This document shows positions 45,501 to 57,985 of a stretch of 64,000 bases of DNA, piece by piece; within the stretch, counting starts at the first letter, position 1; each line of letters opens with the position of its first letter. The DNA is taken from positions 1 to 64,000 of the forward strand of contig CANTFL010000536.1 of NCBI GenBank assembly GCA_947650285.1, given 5' to 3'. This DNA is from Hyaloperonospora brassicae. Its lineage: Eukaryota > Oomycota > Peronosporomycetes > Peronosporales > Peronosporaceae. The notes below the pieces were generated by a model, which saw only the letters and a list, made by a program, of their open reading frames with translations, was not told the origin of the DNA and made no database searches. A program made the translations under genes and the position numbers.

Positions 45501-47640
45501 CATTACAACTATCCCGGGTCTCTAATGCCGTTACGGTGCACACAAATACCTTCTAATCACGGTACTGAATGTTTCTTCTGCTTTAATCACACAATTTAAC
45601 GGCTCCATTATAGACTTTGTACGAGGAGTAAGTAACGGCAAGAAGTCCCGACTCTGGGTCTGCTCCAATATGATTGTTTGACCAATTCCGTAGAATGGAC
45701 TAGCGTTTCCTTGTATTTGAACAAAAAGGATGGCTATGGCGGTGTCTGCGGTCTTGCATTGGGCAGCTACTACATTTTCGCGCAATTTACTAAATGGTGG
45801 ATTCTTTTCGGGAATTCGCCCGTCGAGCCTAACTTTCATTACGGGATGGTGTAATACAGACAAGCAGCCTCGTTATCGCGCGACCCTCATATTAACTCGA
45901 TCTGACATTGCTGGGCTTTCGGCCTCTTGACAAAACCACATAGGTGACATCAAGTAGGTCTGCCGACGAGTCATTTATTGACGTTGAGAGCCGAGGTCGA
46001 ATATACCGAAAATGGTAGCTTCGTAATTAAAATTGTTCGGGTACTTGACGACTAACTTCGTCCCGGGCTAAGAGCTAAAGTAGCGGCATTGAAGCAGTTT
46101 GACCACATATGGACGGTGCACGCCATGCTCTAGGATATCTCTATGATGAGAAATTGACGGTGTCAAGCATGCACCTTAAATAAGGTTGAGTTTGCGGAGC
46201 GAAACGTTGACGATAAAACACCATGTCTTGGATAATTATTCAGTGACATTGTCTTGTTTTCACCCATGGGTGACACAAAGCTCAACCAATGGCGAAGCGG
46301 CGGTGTTTTTGGACACGTCTGCTTCGGCCTATTTTATAGGGGCTTAGCACTAATATTTCGGACACTTGAGCTGGGTCATTGATCGCGTACTCGCCATATG
46401 TACACCACTTTCATGACTAGCTCCTCACTAGTATCGTAAAGCGCTGGTATATTCTGGTACGGTCATGGAATGCAGAAAGAATCCAGTCACGTCAATGTTG
46501 GCTTGTGATATTGCCGCTTCTACGACCAGTGGGACACCAGTCATTTCGGCTCGCATCCGGCACCCACGCGCGTTCTATACTTGTGGGCTGGACTTTGGCG
46601 ATGACTTCCTACCCGGAGGAACCTTAATAGAAAGATCTTCCGACACCGCCGTAATGAAGGCACGCGCAATACACGTGACCTTAAGACCCATCTAGGCTTT
46701 TATATATAAGGAAGGCACACCGTTGATCAATTTAAGAGATATTATACGTGTGCTAGCGTCTCTTTCATCCAACGCTCAAGGGCTGTATCGCTCGAAAATT
46801 TCAAGCTTTTAGCTTTGGAATAAGGTTGTAACCGATCAGTCTTGCCTTGTACCTAAGGTTTAGGCTGAAGCTTAAGCGCTGAAAAGTTCTGTATTCTATA
46901 CTGGCCCTAGCGCGTGTCGCCACCAAAAATACATACTTATTTGGTGGCCCCCATTTAACGCTTTCACGGAAGACGGCTATAACGTCTATGTTTTTGGCAT
47001 GGGCCTTTCAATAATCCCTCGACATGACTGAGATGATTATCAAGCGATCGCATGATTCGTCGGTATTCGTCAAAATATCAGGCTTAGGTTTTCCACCAGA
47101 TCGCGAGATGTAGTATTTTAAAGTGTCGATGACACATTAAGCCATTAGGGTCGGGCTTATTCGCCGATGAACGCTCGGCTTTGCTCTAGGTAGTACACGC
47201 ATCCAGAGCCTCGACTATATATCGAAAGACGATCAGACGATTTTGTAGATCATCATAATGACCTGACATTGGCATAGACGGGAAACTCTTTGCACAAGTA
47301 AGGTCAGCAATTGTATGATCCTCTCCTCTGCTTCAATGTCCCGTCTGCGTTGCACATGATGCCTATCGAGCGGTTCTCTATCGTGCAGTCCCTTCTCTTT
47401 TTCAACGGACATTTCAGTGTGAATTCGGATCCAGAAGGAAACGGATCCGTGATTGTTCAAACGTTACTCTTAAGACGCACGCTGATTGCGTCTTGTGGTA
47501 ATGAAGCATGGCTAATGGTTTTAAAGATAGCACTCATTCTGTTGCGGAACATTTACGGCTTGCTTACGGTTTCGACAAGCGGTAACTCATCTCTGCATTC
47601 TGTTGAAGGCAGTGCGCCAGAGCATTAGCAGCTTTATGCT
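42514..47640 (+). pseudogene. Decayed LINE ORF2 (reverse transcriptase) held in one frame
   Basis: All long plus-strand open stretches here (44041, 44491, 45730, 46465 and 47311 onward) share one phase, and that phase reads as a degenerate non-LTR RT. At 44620-44730 VVLPLIQCPIVLLN matches the palm entry PLxK...RPIxLLN. At 44860-44960 LALILKTVKACDTL then DSALSRLG matches motif A (LxLDFxKAYDxL...ALxRLG). At 45062-45105 GKIVLFDNAPYLAF matches motif B (GxRQGCPLxPxLF). At 45187-45220 FGYTDNTVVYL matches motif C (FADDT), with the second Asp now Asn. A thumb-like region with AMAVSAVLHWAATTF follows near 45730. Upstream (42514-44400) should hold the endonuclease but is too decayed to confirm. It is a dead copy with many missense and nonsense changes but no net frameshift across the RT. 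Confidence 0.75.
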
Positions 47641-49070
47641 CGACACCCTTCTCGCAAGATATCATTATGTAAGTAATATATATATATATAGGGGTCATCG
47701 CTAATGAAATTGATGTCTCAAGCTAAGGAAATGTTTATCGCAAATACAAAAAATGAAGATCAGGCTGGCGAATTTCTCTATGAATACGGGAAATTACATA
47801 TAAGCGCACGCACCATCAGACTTATGTTTAATTAAGAAGGCTACTAATTTTACTTCCTATCGACAAAACGCGCTTCTTTAAACATCTCACGACGAACAAC
47901 ACGTAACAAAAATCCCCGCTCTTTCACCTAGAAGCCTTATTATCTTATGGTCTCGCGTTGGCACAATGCTGCCCGAGGATTATCGTTACCTCATATATAT
48001 AATGTTCATTGACGCGGTGATTTTGATGCCCGGCGACTGGACACTATAGGTCGTACGCGTACCTGACGATACATTACCTTCTAAATTACTCCTCGATAAT
48101 GTCGGCGCTGGTCTGCAGTCAATATTGGAGCAACGACGTTGCATTGGCTATATTTTAAAACATCCGTCCCATGACGGATAAGGTTCTGATGGTAGAACTG
48201 TGCAATGGCCTTGTCTAGAACATGTGTTTCGGCGTCTTGACCACCCCACAGCAGTTATACGCTTTGGACAAGAGTGGTCAAGATCTCTACTCGAAAAATT
48301 AATGATTGTTTACTAATTGCCTATCGACATCAGACCCATTATTCGTATTTGGCAATCTCGGCGCGTGAAAGGACGCCATAGTCTGTACTAATGTAGCTGC
48401 TCCGAACGCTATGACGCAATTTAGCCTCAAGACAGAAAATTAAATTCAATGCCTGTCCTTGATCTAATTTAAAATAATATAAATTAGAATTTAAAGCCTA
48501 CCAAAAACTTTAGATTGCGACCTAGTCTAAGACACTCCAACGAAGCCCATGGATGTGCGGATGCGCGTTAAAGCCAATGCCTCGTGCTGCATGGCCTTGA
48601 CGTAAATCCTTTGCAATAGATGTCGGCGGTCTATCTAAAGTGAGTGCATTAAAAGGTTTAAATTTTAACTTCAGGGTCTTGCTTAATGCAAGGATCGAGT
48701 TCCGGGGCACAAACGTAACGAGACACTAGTTTAGGTATATTCCTTGTGTTGATAACAAGCACCGCTCGTGTGCAGTAAATGGTGAGGGTTTAATTCTCTA
48801 AAATAACAAGCCAACGTCCTATAAAAAACTTTTTCGACCCACTAGATGCTCTGCTACCACCCCAGTTACCTCTTTACGAGCTAGTAAGGCATTTCAAAGA
48901 AGCATATATACCAACACCTTATATTTAAGCTATCTGGTCTGGTAGGCATCCAAAGCATCCGGTAAGCAACGTCCGTCTCGGGGACAGATTTCTTCGAACA
49001 AGATGGGGGGTGTTGCTTCGACTTGAAGGTGACAGTACCTTCCATTAGTGGTGTTTGGAGGATTAGGATA
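47641..49070. other. Unassigned stretch between LINE remnant and right arm
   Basis: No recognisable gene. A short (TA)n run lies at 47676-47690. The right arm of the inverted repeat begins near 49071. Confidence 0.4.
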
Positions 49071-49206
49071 AACAGGACAAGTACTGGCGCCAAACAGATT
49101 CAATCGAGCGGCATCCGTCAAGCCGACGCCGCACCCTCTTTCCGATGTAGAGGAGGGAAACAAAACCCAATTAGTTGCACTGACCGATAGTAAGAACCAC
49201 ACAGGC

Positions 49207-50463
49207 TTGGCTCGAGGTATAACTGCGCTTCAGGGGGTCAAGATGATTTCCCGGTCCCCGGCGACGCGGTGCCACTCATTCGTCGGACGGCAGGTGAAGA
49301 TATCAACGCTGCTCACATCATGGCAGACGCCCAGCACGATATTCTCTTATCGGGTCACGAGTCTGACAAGGTTGAAGGCTCATTCGATCACGAGTTAAAC
49401 TCGTCTACGCATTGCAGCTGCGACGGAGCGACGCTACCGCAGTCAGCGGGATCGCAACCCCGCTTATCGGCGGAGGTGAAGACGACTTCATCCACGCCTA
49501 CCCCGCAGCAAGTGTCTCCGCGGAAACTATTCGAGGCACTTATTGAGTCGATGACAACCCCTTCAGGACCTGCCAATGCTGATGTTTGGCGTCTGTCCTT
49601 CAGGACGTATTTTCATCTGAATATGCTCGGATACCGGTAAGTGTGGACGCGTTACCGGTCGAGCGACACCGTTTTTATAATCTCAAGATTCAAGAGGCTG
49701 ACAGCTTGCTGGATCTGTTAAGACGATGTTATGTGTCAGCTCCTGGGAGGTTTACCGATTACAAACGACTGTCTCATCAGATCAGCAAGGAGATCCTCCA
49801 GACGAAATGGGCATTTAAAGATATCATTCGGAAATTGGTCAGTCATCACAAGTGAGCCATGGCTCCTATCCCCGATCAATGGTCAGCAGTCGTGCGAGCA
49901 GTAATTCCGTCTGGCGAAACAGACGGGGCGCAAAAAGATATCATCTTACCCATGAAGATTTCATGTTCAACCTGGCTGAATTCTCGGTGGAGGACTCGTC
50001 TACGCATCAGGCCATATGTACGGCACGGCTAAGATAAGTTGGTATCCACCGATTACGGAAGGGGTCGGACGACGAATGGCGCATTATTGTGGGAATTGAC
50101 GAAGGTCATATTGCCTGCTTCTGGAAGCCGGACTTTATACGATCGGTCCTGTACATTAAAGACCGCCTCAGGCTGTAGAGTACCGTTTAAGCGCAGGTTT
50201 AAGAACAATTTGTTCTTCATATTAGTGTTAGACGTGACATTCCAATACGTCGACAGACCACGCAGGCCATCAAGGAAACGATCCTTGACTCAGCCGAGCT
50301 ATTGAGAGTCGGTTTACACGATCTTCACCGCCTGATCGGATCAGCGAAAATGATTGGCTACAATCGATCCACCAGGTCATTCATTTTTCTTCTTTTCGCG
50401 GGAAAAGGCAAGGACACTCCACGACGTTCAAGTTCCGTTTCGACGACGAGTGTATACACCAGG
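49207..50463 (+). pseudogene. LINE ORF1-like region, N-terminal part (right arm)
   Basis: Inverted counterpart of 13687-14939 with the same series of frames: 49269-49640, 49586-49855, 49852-50037, 50039-50305 and 50302 onward. A 1-nt loss near 49235 separates the first methionine (49207) from the main N-terminal frame, a break not present in the left copy. The frame is cut by the Gyp-B 5' LTR at 50464 and resumes after 57985. No domain recognised; called ORF1 by position ahead of the endonuclease. Confidence 0.5.
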
Positions 50464-50937
50464 TGTGACGGGTTTATACATCGACTGGTAGTTGACAATA
50501 GGTGTGGTGCACACAAGGTGTGGGATATCCATCTAAGTAATAATGGAACACAGTATCAATTGTTGAAGACTGATGTCTGTCAACCATTGATTACGACATG
50601 TTTTGAGAGGTTTATTTCGGACATTAGCGAGTAGGTTAATTACTTTGTTCTAAGGTGTTCTTTTAGGTTAAAAGAAGAAATTAATTCAGCTCCCATTTTG
50701 ATCCGATAGACACATGCCTCTTTGAGGCGTATTGATCGGAAGAGCTAGCAACGCCTGTAAAGGTAACTGCTCTTGAGTACTCTGTGCTGTGATTCTCTTA
50801 AATCGTTTGGTCCCCCTAGAACAGGGACCCTAAGCTCTCTGAGCTCGTTGACTCTCTGATTCGGGTTCGTAGAACCATAAGTTTCTCGTAGAGCGTTATC
50901 TCTTCCTCTGACTTAAAAGCTGTATAGCATCGCTACA
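50464..50937 (+). repeat. Gyp-B 5' LTR
   Basis: 474-bp direct repeat of 57506-57980. It starts TGTGACGGG and ends CGCTACA, then a TGGTAGCA primer site at 50940-50947. Confidence 0.88.
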
Positions 50938-50989
50938 CTTGGTAGCACGCTTTGTCAATTTACGCCTTAGTCGTTTAGACTGGTCCTTT

Positions 50990-52160
50990 GTAATGATGGA
51001 GCAATCCACACCCTTCTCAAGGCCCAAAAGGTCTCGCTTCATAAGCTGACCGCAGCCGTAGTCCCAGAACATGTGGAGTTTCTAGCTGCACAAGGTCCCG
51101 ATGTGCTCAATGCACGAGTCAGGACCTTCATGTAGTATGAAACATCCCTCCTAGGAAAGGTTCAAAATCAAGTAGCCTCGGCTATTCCAACACGCTACGT
51201 GGCGATGCCAGAAGAAGAGGCTAAGCCTCGTCCCCTTCAGGTGGACGTTAAACATTACCCCGGGAAGGAGGGGGAAACCTGACCCTCTGGATCCGTGAGA
51301 TTGAGATCGTCATGAGCTCTGGCCTTATCTCACTGGAGTACCAGCGGGTCTAGCTGGATATCTCCAAGCTCGATGGAAGAGCTAGAGAGTGGGATTTGAT
51401 GTGTGGCACGTCGGTCGACATGGCCTTTCCCCCATGGCATTCGCTGAAGTTAAACCTATTGCGAGTTTTCTCGCCGCCTAACCAGGTTTATCGCGAGCGC
51501 TCACGATTTTTGTCTACCCGTCAGGGTAAGAATGCGTTAACGGACTATGTCCGAGAGTTGAGAACTCTGATGGCTGCTATGCAGTATGACCCTCTCCCTG
51601 AGACAGTGTGTGTCACTGTCTCCATCAAAGGTATTAGTAATGGAGTTGCCAGGATCGAGGTGTTGAGTCCATCCCTCTACTTTTGTTGAGGCTGTTAGCA
51701 TCGCTTAAAATGCTGAGCACAACTCCAAGTCAGCCAAACTGTTTGTAATGGGTACAATCCAAGCTTTGCGAGGGCAACTTCTGCGATCACCTCGGCGTAC
51801 TAAAAGCCAAAACCGATGGATCTCAGCCATGCTGAAGATGAAGGTGAAACAGAGCTTCGCGTTGCAGAGCAACAACAGGAAGTGAGACACTGTTATATGT
51901 GCGGAAGCATAAACAATTGCGTCCCACTTGTCCTTTGCGTAAGCAAAACCGACTCCTATGGATCGAAACCCCAGCCACAACCAGAAACCTGGTATGACAC
52001 GGGGAAACGTCGACACCTAGTAGGTTCGGGGTGCCCTACTGAGGTAGAACTGAGTTCTGTTTCTTCTCGACGAGGTAGAGTGACACAGGGGTTAGCCCCA
52101 CCGAGCTCTGTGCCGCCAGCACAGAGTGTGGATACAAGCCTGGCTTGGTAATCGCTGAAG
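50990..52160 (+). pseudogene. Gyp-B gag remnant
   Basis: Frames around 51240-51700 encode a Gag capsid of a second Gypsy family, with motifs KHYPGKEGE, SKLDGRAREWDLMC, LLRVFSPPNQVYRERSRF and RQGKNALTDYVRELRTLMAA. A decayed zinc knuckle (CYMCGSINNC) follows near 51893-51922, where the expected His is lost. There are several stops and shifts, so no intact protein. A hairpin with arms GAGACAGTG/CACTGTCTC lies around 51600-51622, and one with CTCTGTGC/GCACAGAG around 52110-52130. Confidence 0.8.
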
Positions 52161-52189
52161 CGAAGATTAGAGGATCTGAGAAGCATTAA

Positions 52190-54700
52190 TCAATCCTAAT
52201 CGACTCCGGAGCATCATGCATTTATGCTCGACGTCGTTCCCTTTAAAGAAGTCAGCGATACGCTGAAGCTTATAAAGCGCATTAAGGTAATTCGATCACC
52301 GTTCGTCCAGCGACTGGTAGTCGCTCTACGGTGTCTAAAGTTTAGTTGAACTTAGGTGTGAAGTTTTTGGACTTTGACAGCATGAAACGCTGGTATGTCC
52401 TCAATTTGGGCTCGAGATATGATCTCATCCTGGGTATGGCTTGGCTTGAACGCCATGATCCATGTATCGATTGGAGGTCTAAGACCTAAGGCGTCACGGG
52501 CAATGTTTCTAGCGAAGCTTTGGAGAGTCATGAACCCACCTTTGCTATGCGACAAAAGCGCTATTAGCGCATGCCATTGACGGAAGATTTAAATGTGCTG
52601 GACATTGGTATGTCAGAGTTAATTAACTCTAATGTCAATGACATTAAATTTGAGCGGAGCTCTTTCACCGTATGTGAAGGAAGTTGTATTCCGTTAAGTG
52701 ATAATCGTTGTGGTCAATAAGCCACTGCATGCTGCAGCTACGGTTGGCCTAGGGCCGAGACATCAAGAATGTAATTCCCCTGATGTGAGTGGGGTGGCAC
52801 GTGAAATTCCATCGAGTGAGGGTCGCCGAGATGCCACACAACTGAATGTCAGTAATGACATTGTTGGAGAAAGGCAGAAGCATATAGGGCCAGGTCCGCA
52901 TGGTGTACGTGAAGTGGTACGTGTGAATACACTATCCGAGAGCTTATGTCTTAAACGACATCTGGTGAAGAGTCACGTAACTCGAACGCATCACCCAGAG
53001 CTGGCTATGGTAGATGGCAACGACGGAAACTCTACTGTCCCGGCCTTTAGGAGGCAAAGGTTTCTTTGAGGAAAAAAATCCCAGCGTCGTGTGGCAACTT
53101 TTAAGCGCCAAACGTCCGAGGTGTCACTTAGTTTTGATAGTAATACTACACAATATACACTTTTCAATAAATTGACTGGCCATGTTAACGGCAACATTAG
53201 TCTTTAGACCCTTCCATTCTTATCTACTATCTTTTAAATAGACGAAATGTCTGACGGCGAATTTAGCCAAGCCTTGCAGGCAGGACAATTATCCAACTTC
53301 GTGGTCATTCGGCCGGCTTATAAGTTAAACTCATCCTCGTTTTCGGGCGAGTTTGTCCTTGAGGACACAAAAGCGGAATTAAATGCCCGTAGTGGATCTT
53401 CGATCCTTAATGATCCTCTTGATCCGTTTTATCCTTTGGTAAAGGAGTTTCAGGACGTGGTGTTTCACAACCCAACGTCCGTCTTACCTCTCGATAGAGG
53501 TGTACGTTTTTAATTGACTTGGTTCCTGAAACTAAATACTGCGTGACACGGCAGTGGCCTTAACCGAAGGAACAGTGTGGCGCCATTGACGACTTCTTTC
53601 GTAGAAAGCACGCGGCAGGAATGGTACGTGAGAGCAAATCTCCCCATTCCACACCGATCTTCTGTGTCAAAAATCCCAATGGGAAGTGGCGCATTGTTCA
53701 TGATTTCAATAAGCTTCATGCGGCCACCATCCCGGCTCAGACACCAATTCCGAGGAAGGATGTTCTTCAGAACAATATGACAGGATGTACAATGTACAAT
53801 GCGCTCGACCTAGTCGATGGTTATTACCAGCTGATTATGCGAGAGAGCGATATTTTGATGACACCGGATAGCACTCCGAGCGGTATGCTCTGGGAGTGGC
53901 TTGTAATGCCGCAAGGGTTATCAAATACCCCGGCTACATTCAATCGTCTTGTGACACAATTGTTCGGACCTCACCGAGGATACGCACAGACGTACTTTAA
54001 TGTAATCTTTTCCCATAGTCGTGCTATCAACGGTCGGTCAGATGTGGTTAATCACATTGATAATTTACGAGCGGTGCTCGAGCGCATGAGCACAAACAAG
54101 TTGTACGCCAATGCGTCTAAGTGCATCTTTGGTGCCGAAGGAAATCCTCTTCTAAGTGCGCTATTGGTAAGCGAGGCTTTAGAGCGGATCCCGCTAAGGC
54201 CGGTTCCAAAGAACCAACAGGACTTACTTAAGTGGCTTGGCCTTGCCAATTACTTGCACAAGTACAGTGCGAATTACGCAGATATGGCTCGGCCATTATC
54301 CAATCTTCTTAAAACGAATGTGGAAAGGTGCTGTACTAGCACTGAGAATGATGCTTTTCAAGCAGTAAAGAAGAGTCTGCTTCATGCGCGAATCTTGGCT
54401 TTGCCTGATCGTGATCGATCTGTTAGTGTCGTCTGTGACGCATCCGACTTTGCCATAGGCAGCGCCCTGTTACAAACAGATTCTGATGGACGGGAACGCG
54501 TCATTGCGTTTAAGTCCCGGCAGCTGAAGACTGCAGAAAAGAACGAACCTGTTCATGACAAAGAGATACTTGCAATGAAGTATACTTTCGTCAAATTCAG
54601 TGTTCATCTTCCTGGCTCTAAGCCGTTTGTGATCCATGATCATGCTTCACTACACACTGCGATTAGTAGTCTCACGTCTCCCAGAGAATAGCTTGTTGGC
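52190..54700 (+). pseudogene. Gyp-B protease, RT and RNase H remnant
   Basis: A retropepsin-like DSGASC is found near 52203-52220. RT and RNase H follow in a long open stretch 53621-54691: FCVKNPNGKWRIVHDFNKL, then EWLVMPQGLSNTPATFN. The catalytic box reads YFNVIF in place of YFDDIF, so both catalytic aspartates are gone. RNase H shows CDASDFAIGSALLQ. Stops and frameshifts break the N-terminal side (52300-53600) and the region after 54691. It is the same Pol family as Gyp-A at moderate identity. Confidence 0.85.
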
Positions 54701-54979
54701 TTTCCTTCTTTGCCGAGTACAACTTTGAGGTGTAGCATAAGCCGGGCAAGCAGAACACTTTGGCTCATGCGTTGTCACGCAGGCCTGACTATGAGCTTGT
54801 CGTCGTCGGTCACTGACCTAATTCGTACGGCATATGCCAAGGATTAACACTGTGTAGCTCCGCTACGTGCTTTAGTGAGCGAGGAGTTTAACGACTCGGA
54901 CATAGCATTGTCGGCACGATAACGTGCGAGGTTACATCGATATTCTATCGATTAAGGCCTGTTGTGCTATAGCACGGAT

Positions 54980-56720
54980 GTAGAGGATACCTCTCGCATC
55001 GTTGCCCCTCATGATGAGGAATTAAGTATCGGATCTTCTATGAGGCACATGATACTGCGTTGAGTTGTCATCTTGGTCGTGAGAAGACCTACCGCTCAGT
55101 TAGTCAATGCTAATGGTGGCCTAAACTATACAAATGGGTGAGCACATATTTTCATACGTGTAAAACCTCACCCCACGCGGCCGCGCCGCTGGCAAGATTG
55201 CCTATACCCAAGGGGTGTTGGGAGTTTATTAGTATGGACTTTCTGTTCGGTTTACCGAAAGATCCGTACGGAAATACGGGTATTGTCGTCTTTATTGACC
55301 ATTTGAGCAAGATGGCTCATTTAGCGGCGGTACCGGATACCATTGATGGTGAGGGTACAGTTACGCTGGTTATCGATCGCGTGTTTAGACAACACGGTTT
55401 GCCGTTTGCAATCGCTCTGATAGAGATCCTCGCTTCACTAGGAAGTTTTGAAAAACCATCTTCAAGGTGCTCAGCACAAGTTTGGACATATCCACAGCGG
55501 AGCATCCGCAGACTTATAGTCAAACCGAGCGAGAGAATCGCATCATCGGTGACATCTTGCGCAGTGTTTTCTCTAAAACTCCTAAGAGTTGGAGTTCGAT
55601 GCTTTCTGTCGTTGAGGTTGCGTTGAATAACGCTGTTCCCGCCTCTACGGGCTTAACTTCGTCCTACGTGAACGGTCTCACACACCCTCGTGTTCCAGGA
55701 ACGCTCCCACTCCGTGTTCAGGGCTTGGTGGGGGAGGGGTTGCCGATCGGCTTGCTATTATCAGCCCTGCTACTGTTCAAAAACAGGTAAGAGAGTTTCT
55801 CGAAACGCGAATGAATGTCTTACGACATGTGAGTGACGCACTGGCTGATAGCCAAGACAAGCAGAAGGAACAAGCTGATGCTAAAGGCAGAGGTTGCATT
55901 GAACGTTATAAGGTCGGATACCAAGTTCTACTCAATGCTAAAAACCTACCTACAAATGTAGTGTCTGCCGTCTTCAAGACAAAGTTTCGCCCGCGCTTCA
56001 TTGGGCCATTCACGGTCGTCGCCAAGAAGGGACTTGCGTATACGCTCAACCTTCCGCACAAAATGCGCACACACCCCGTGTTCTACGTTGGCTTGCTTAA
56101 GCCGTTTTGGGATCCGTCCAACGTGAACTTGGAGGCGCTTGCGCCGTATAGTTTGGCCTTGCCATCGGTTGCTAAATCCGTATCAGAAGGTCCATCTGGG
56201 CCTCCATCCGGGCTTGGCCCAACTCCAACACCTGGACACGGGCTTGCATCAGGTCAAACGCACTCTGGGTCGTACTCAATGTCTCACAGAGACCACTCAG
56301 ATCGAGAAGCACCTTCCCATGCTCCTTCTTCGGTATACCGACCACCTCTGACGCTGCTCGAAGAGCAAGGGAATTGCCAAATTTATGTGAAGCGACTACT
56401 GAAAAGACGTCGTCGTCAGGGTCAATACCAGTATCTGGTGAAATGGCGAGGTACCTGGAGTCGGAAAACTTGTAAGAGTTTGAAATACCCCTTCGGCAGG
56501 ATTGCCCATACGCCCTTGATGTTTTTGAACATCGTGGCAGGGGTCATCCCTCGACCAAGAGCGCTTGTCACCAAAAGTGGTGGAGGCAGGTGGGTAGTTG
56601 GGTACCGCTTGACCAACACCCACATTAACCGGCACAGCTGGATCATAGCGTGTGCGAGTTCGCAACTGGCCTCTGGCCTTGAGCTTGGCGTAATCATACC
56701 GAAGCTTTCGTTCTAGACGA
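54980..56720 (+). pseudogene. Gyp-B integrase with C-terminal chromodomain, broken
   Basis: Integrase core pieces: SMDFLFGLPKDPYGNTG (~55230-55290), then shifted frames with AEHPQTYSQTERENRI (~55500). A C-terminal module follows (FRPRFIGPFTVV, YTLNLPHKMRTHPVFYVGL; ~55985-56100). After a Pro/Ser/Gly linker, residues from ~56372 to 56480 (IYVKRLLKRRRRQGQYQYLVKW) fit a chromodomain, which in chromoviruses directs integration to heterochromatin. Several frameshifts separate the parts. Confidence 0.82.
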
Positions 56721-57460
56721 ACATCTGCCACATCGGCACTTGATCTGAGAGCTAACACGCTGCTGAGGTGGCATTTTCGATGCACCTAGCGAACAAAAGC
56801 GTTGTCTTCTCCCTCCTGAGATTCGCCTGCAAATAGGAGGATGGGTATATTCTTCATCGTTAAAACCGGTGCACCCCGTGCTTGCGTGTCAAGTCGCACA
56901 ATGTATTGACTCTGAGTCGTCAAGTGAGGTTGCAGATACCTCTCGCGAAGTACCTGTAGACTCGCCACCTCATCGGAAGATTTTGGCTCAGCGCCAATGG
57001 CCCACATTGCCAAACAACGACCTGGCGTTTGACGTATACGCTCTTTCACACTGAGTGGGGTGAACAGATAGCCACGACGACTCTCAAGGGCTGCAGCACG
57101 CTACATACGGCGCTGAGCGCTCTCCTCTCCTTGGATAGCCAACTGTTGTTGCTGATCGAGCAGATTGGTGATGATGGCATCGCCTACGATGGGTGTTTGA
57201 TGCGGCGCCGATTACGTGGTGGCTTCGCCACGCTCGGCAAATGGGTTCGGTGCAGTATGATGCGGTGCCTCTTGCACTGGTGAGTCGGACATTGTCCTCT
57301 CTTCACCATGGATATCGGTATCGCTACCATTATCCACCTCCTCATCGATGCCGAGGTAAGACGAGATAGCCGAGGACTCATGAGGTGGTGGTGCCATGTA
57401 GTTCTGTGTTTTGCCAACCGTGAGGTTGAAGCGCACATACACCGTCCTCTTTGAGGAAAG
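56396..57460 (-). pseudogene. Gyp-B antisense reading frame, broken
   Basis: On the minus strand, between the chromodomain and the 3' LTR, one phase stays open for roughly 350 codons except for three stops. These are a TAA near 57209, a TAG near 57100 and a TAG near 56785, each one C-to-T step from a Gln codon. It includes YLFTPLSVKERIRQTPGRC and PILLFAGESQEGEDNAFVR. I do not recognise it with certainty; the latter part is vaguely Gag-like. It does not resemble the Gyp-A antisense ORF in sequence. Its start is uncertain. Confidence 0.45.
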
Positions 57461-57492
57461 AATTCGATTAACGTTTTGTGGTAACGTCAGTC

Positions 57493-57505
57493 TGATGGGG
57501 TAGGG
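57493..57505 (+). other. Gyp-B polypurine tract
   Basis: TGATGGGGTAGGG immediately precedes the 3' LTR. Confidence 0.6.
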
Positions 57506-57980
57506 TATAACGGGGTTACACGTCGACTGGTAGTCGACAATAGGTGTGGTGCACACAAGGTGTGGGATATCCATCTAAGTAATAATGGAACACAGTATCA
57601 ATTGTTGAAGACTGATGTCTGTCAACCATTGATTACGACATGTTTTGAGAGGTTTATTTCGGACATTAGCGAGTAGGTTAATTACTTTGTTCTAAGGTGT
57701 TCTTTTAGGTTAAAAGAAGAAATTAATTCAGCTCCCATTTTGATCCGATAGACACATGCCTCTTTGAGGCGTATTGATCGGAAGAACTAGCAACGCCTGT
57801 AAAGGTAGCTGCTCTTGAGTACTCTGTGCTGTGATTCTCTTAAATCGTTTGGTCCCCCTAGAACAGGGACCCTAAGCTCTCTGAGCTCGTTGACTCTCTG
57901 ATTCGGGTTCGTAGAACCATAAGTTTCTCGTAGATCGTTATCTCTTCCTCTGAGTTAAGTAGCTGGGTAGATCCGCTGTA
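57506..57980 (+). repeat. Gyp-B 3' LTR
   Basis: 475 bp, starting TATAACGGGG where the 5' LTR has TGTGACGGG. It ends GCTGTA and is followed by the CCAGG duplication. Its 3' end matches the solo LTR of the left arm better than the 5' LTR does. Confidence 0.88.
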
Positions 57981-57985
57981 CCAGG

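Larger units (their letters stand above)
50464..57980 (+). mobile_element. Gyp-B: degenerate full-length Gypsy element (chromodomain type) with CCAGG target duplication
   Basis: LTRs 50464-50937 and 57506-57980 are flanked by CCAGG (50459-50463 and 57981-57985). The primer site TGGTAGCA follows the 5' LTR and a purine tract precedes the 3' LTR. The interior holds recognisable but heavily broken gag, protease, RT, RNase H, integrase and chromodomain, then an antisense frame. It is inserted in a LINE. The other arm has only a solo LTR at the identical site. Confidence 0.93.

Noticed and set aside
47676..47690. (TA)n microsatellite
   Set aside because: Too short to be notable; mentioned only in the description of its region.
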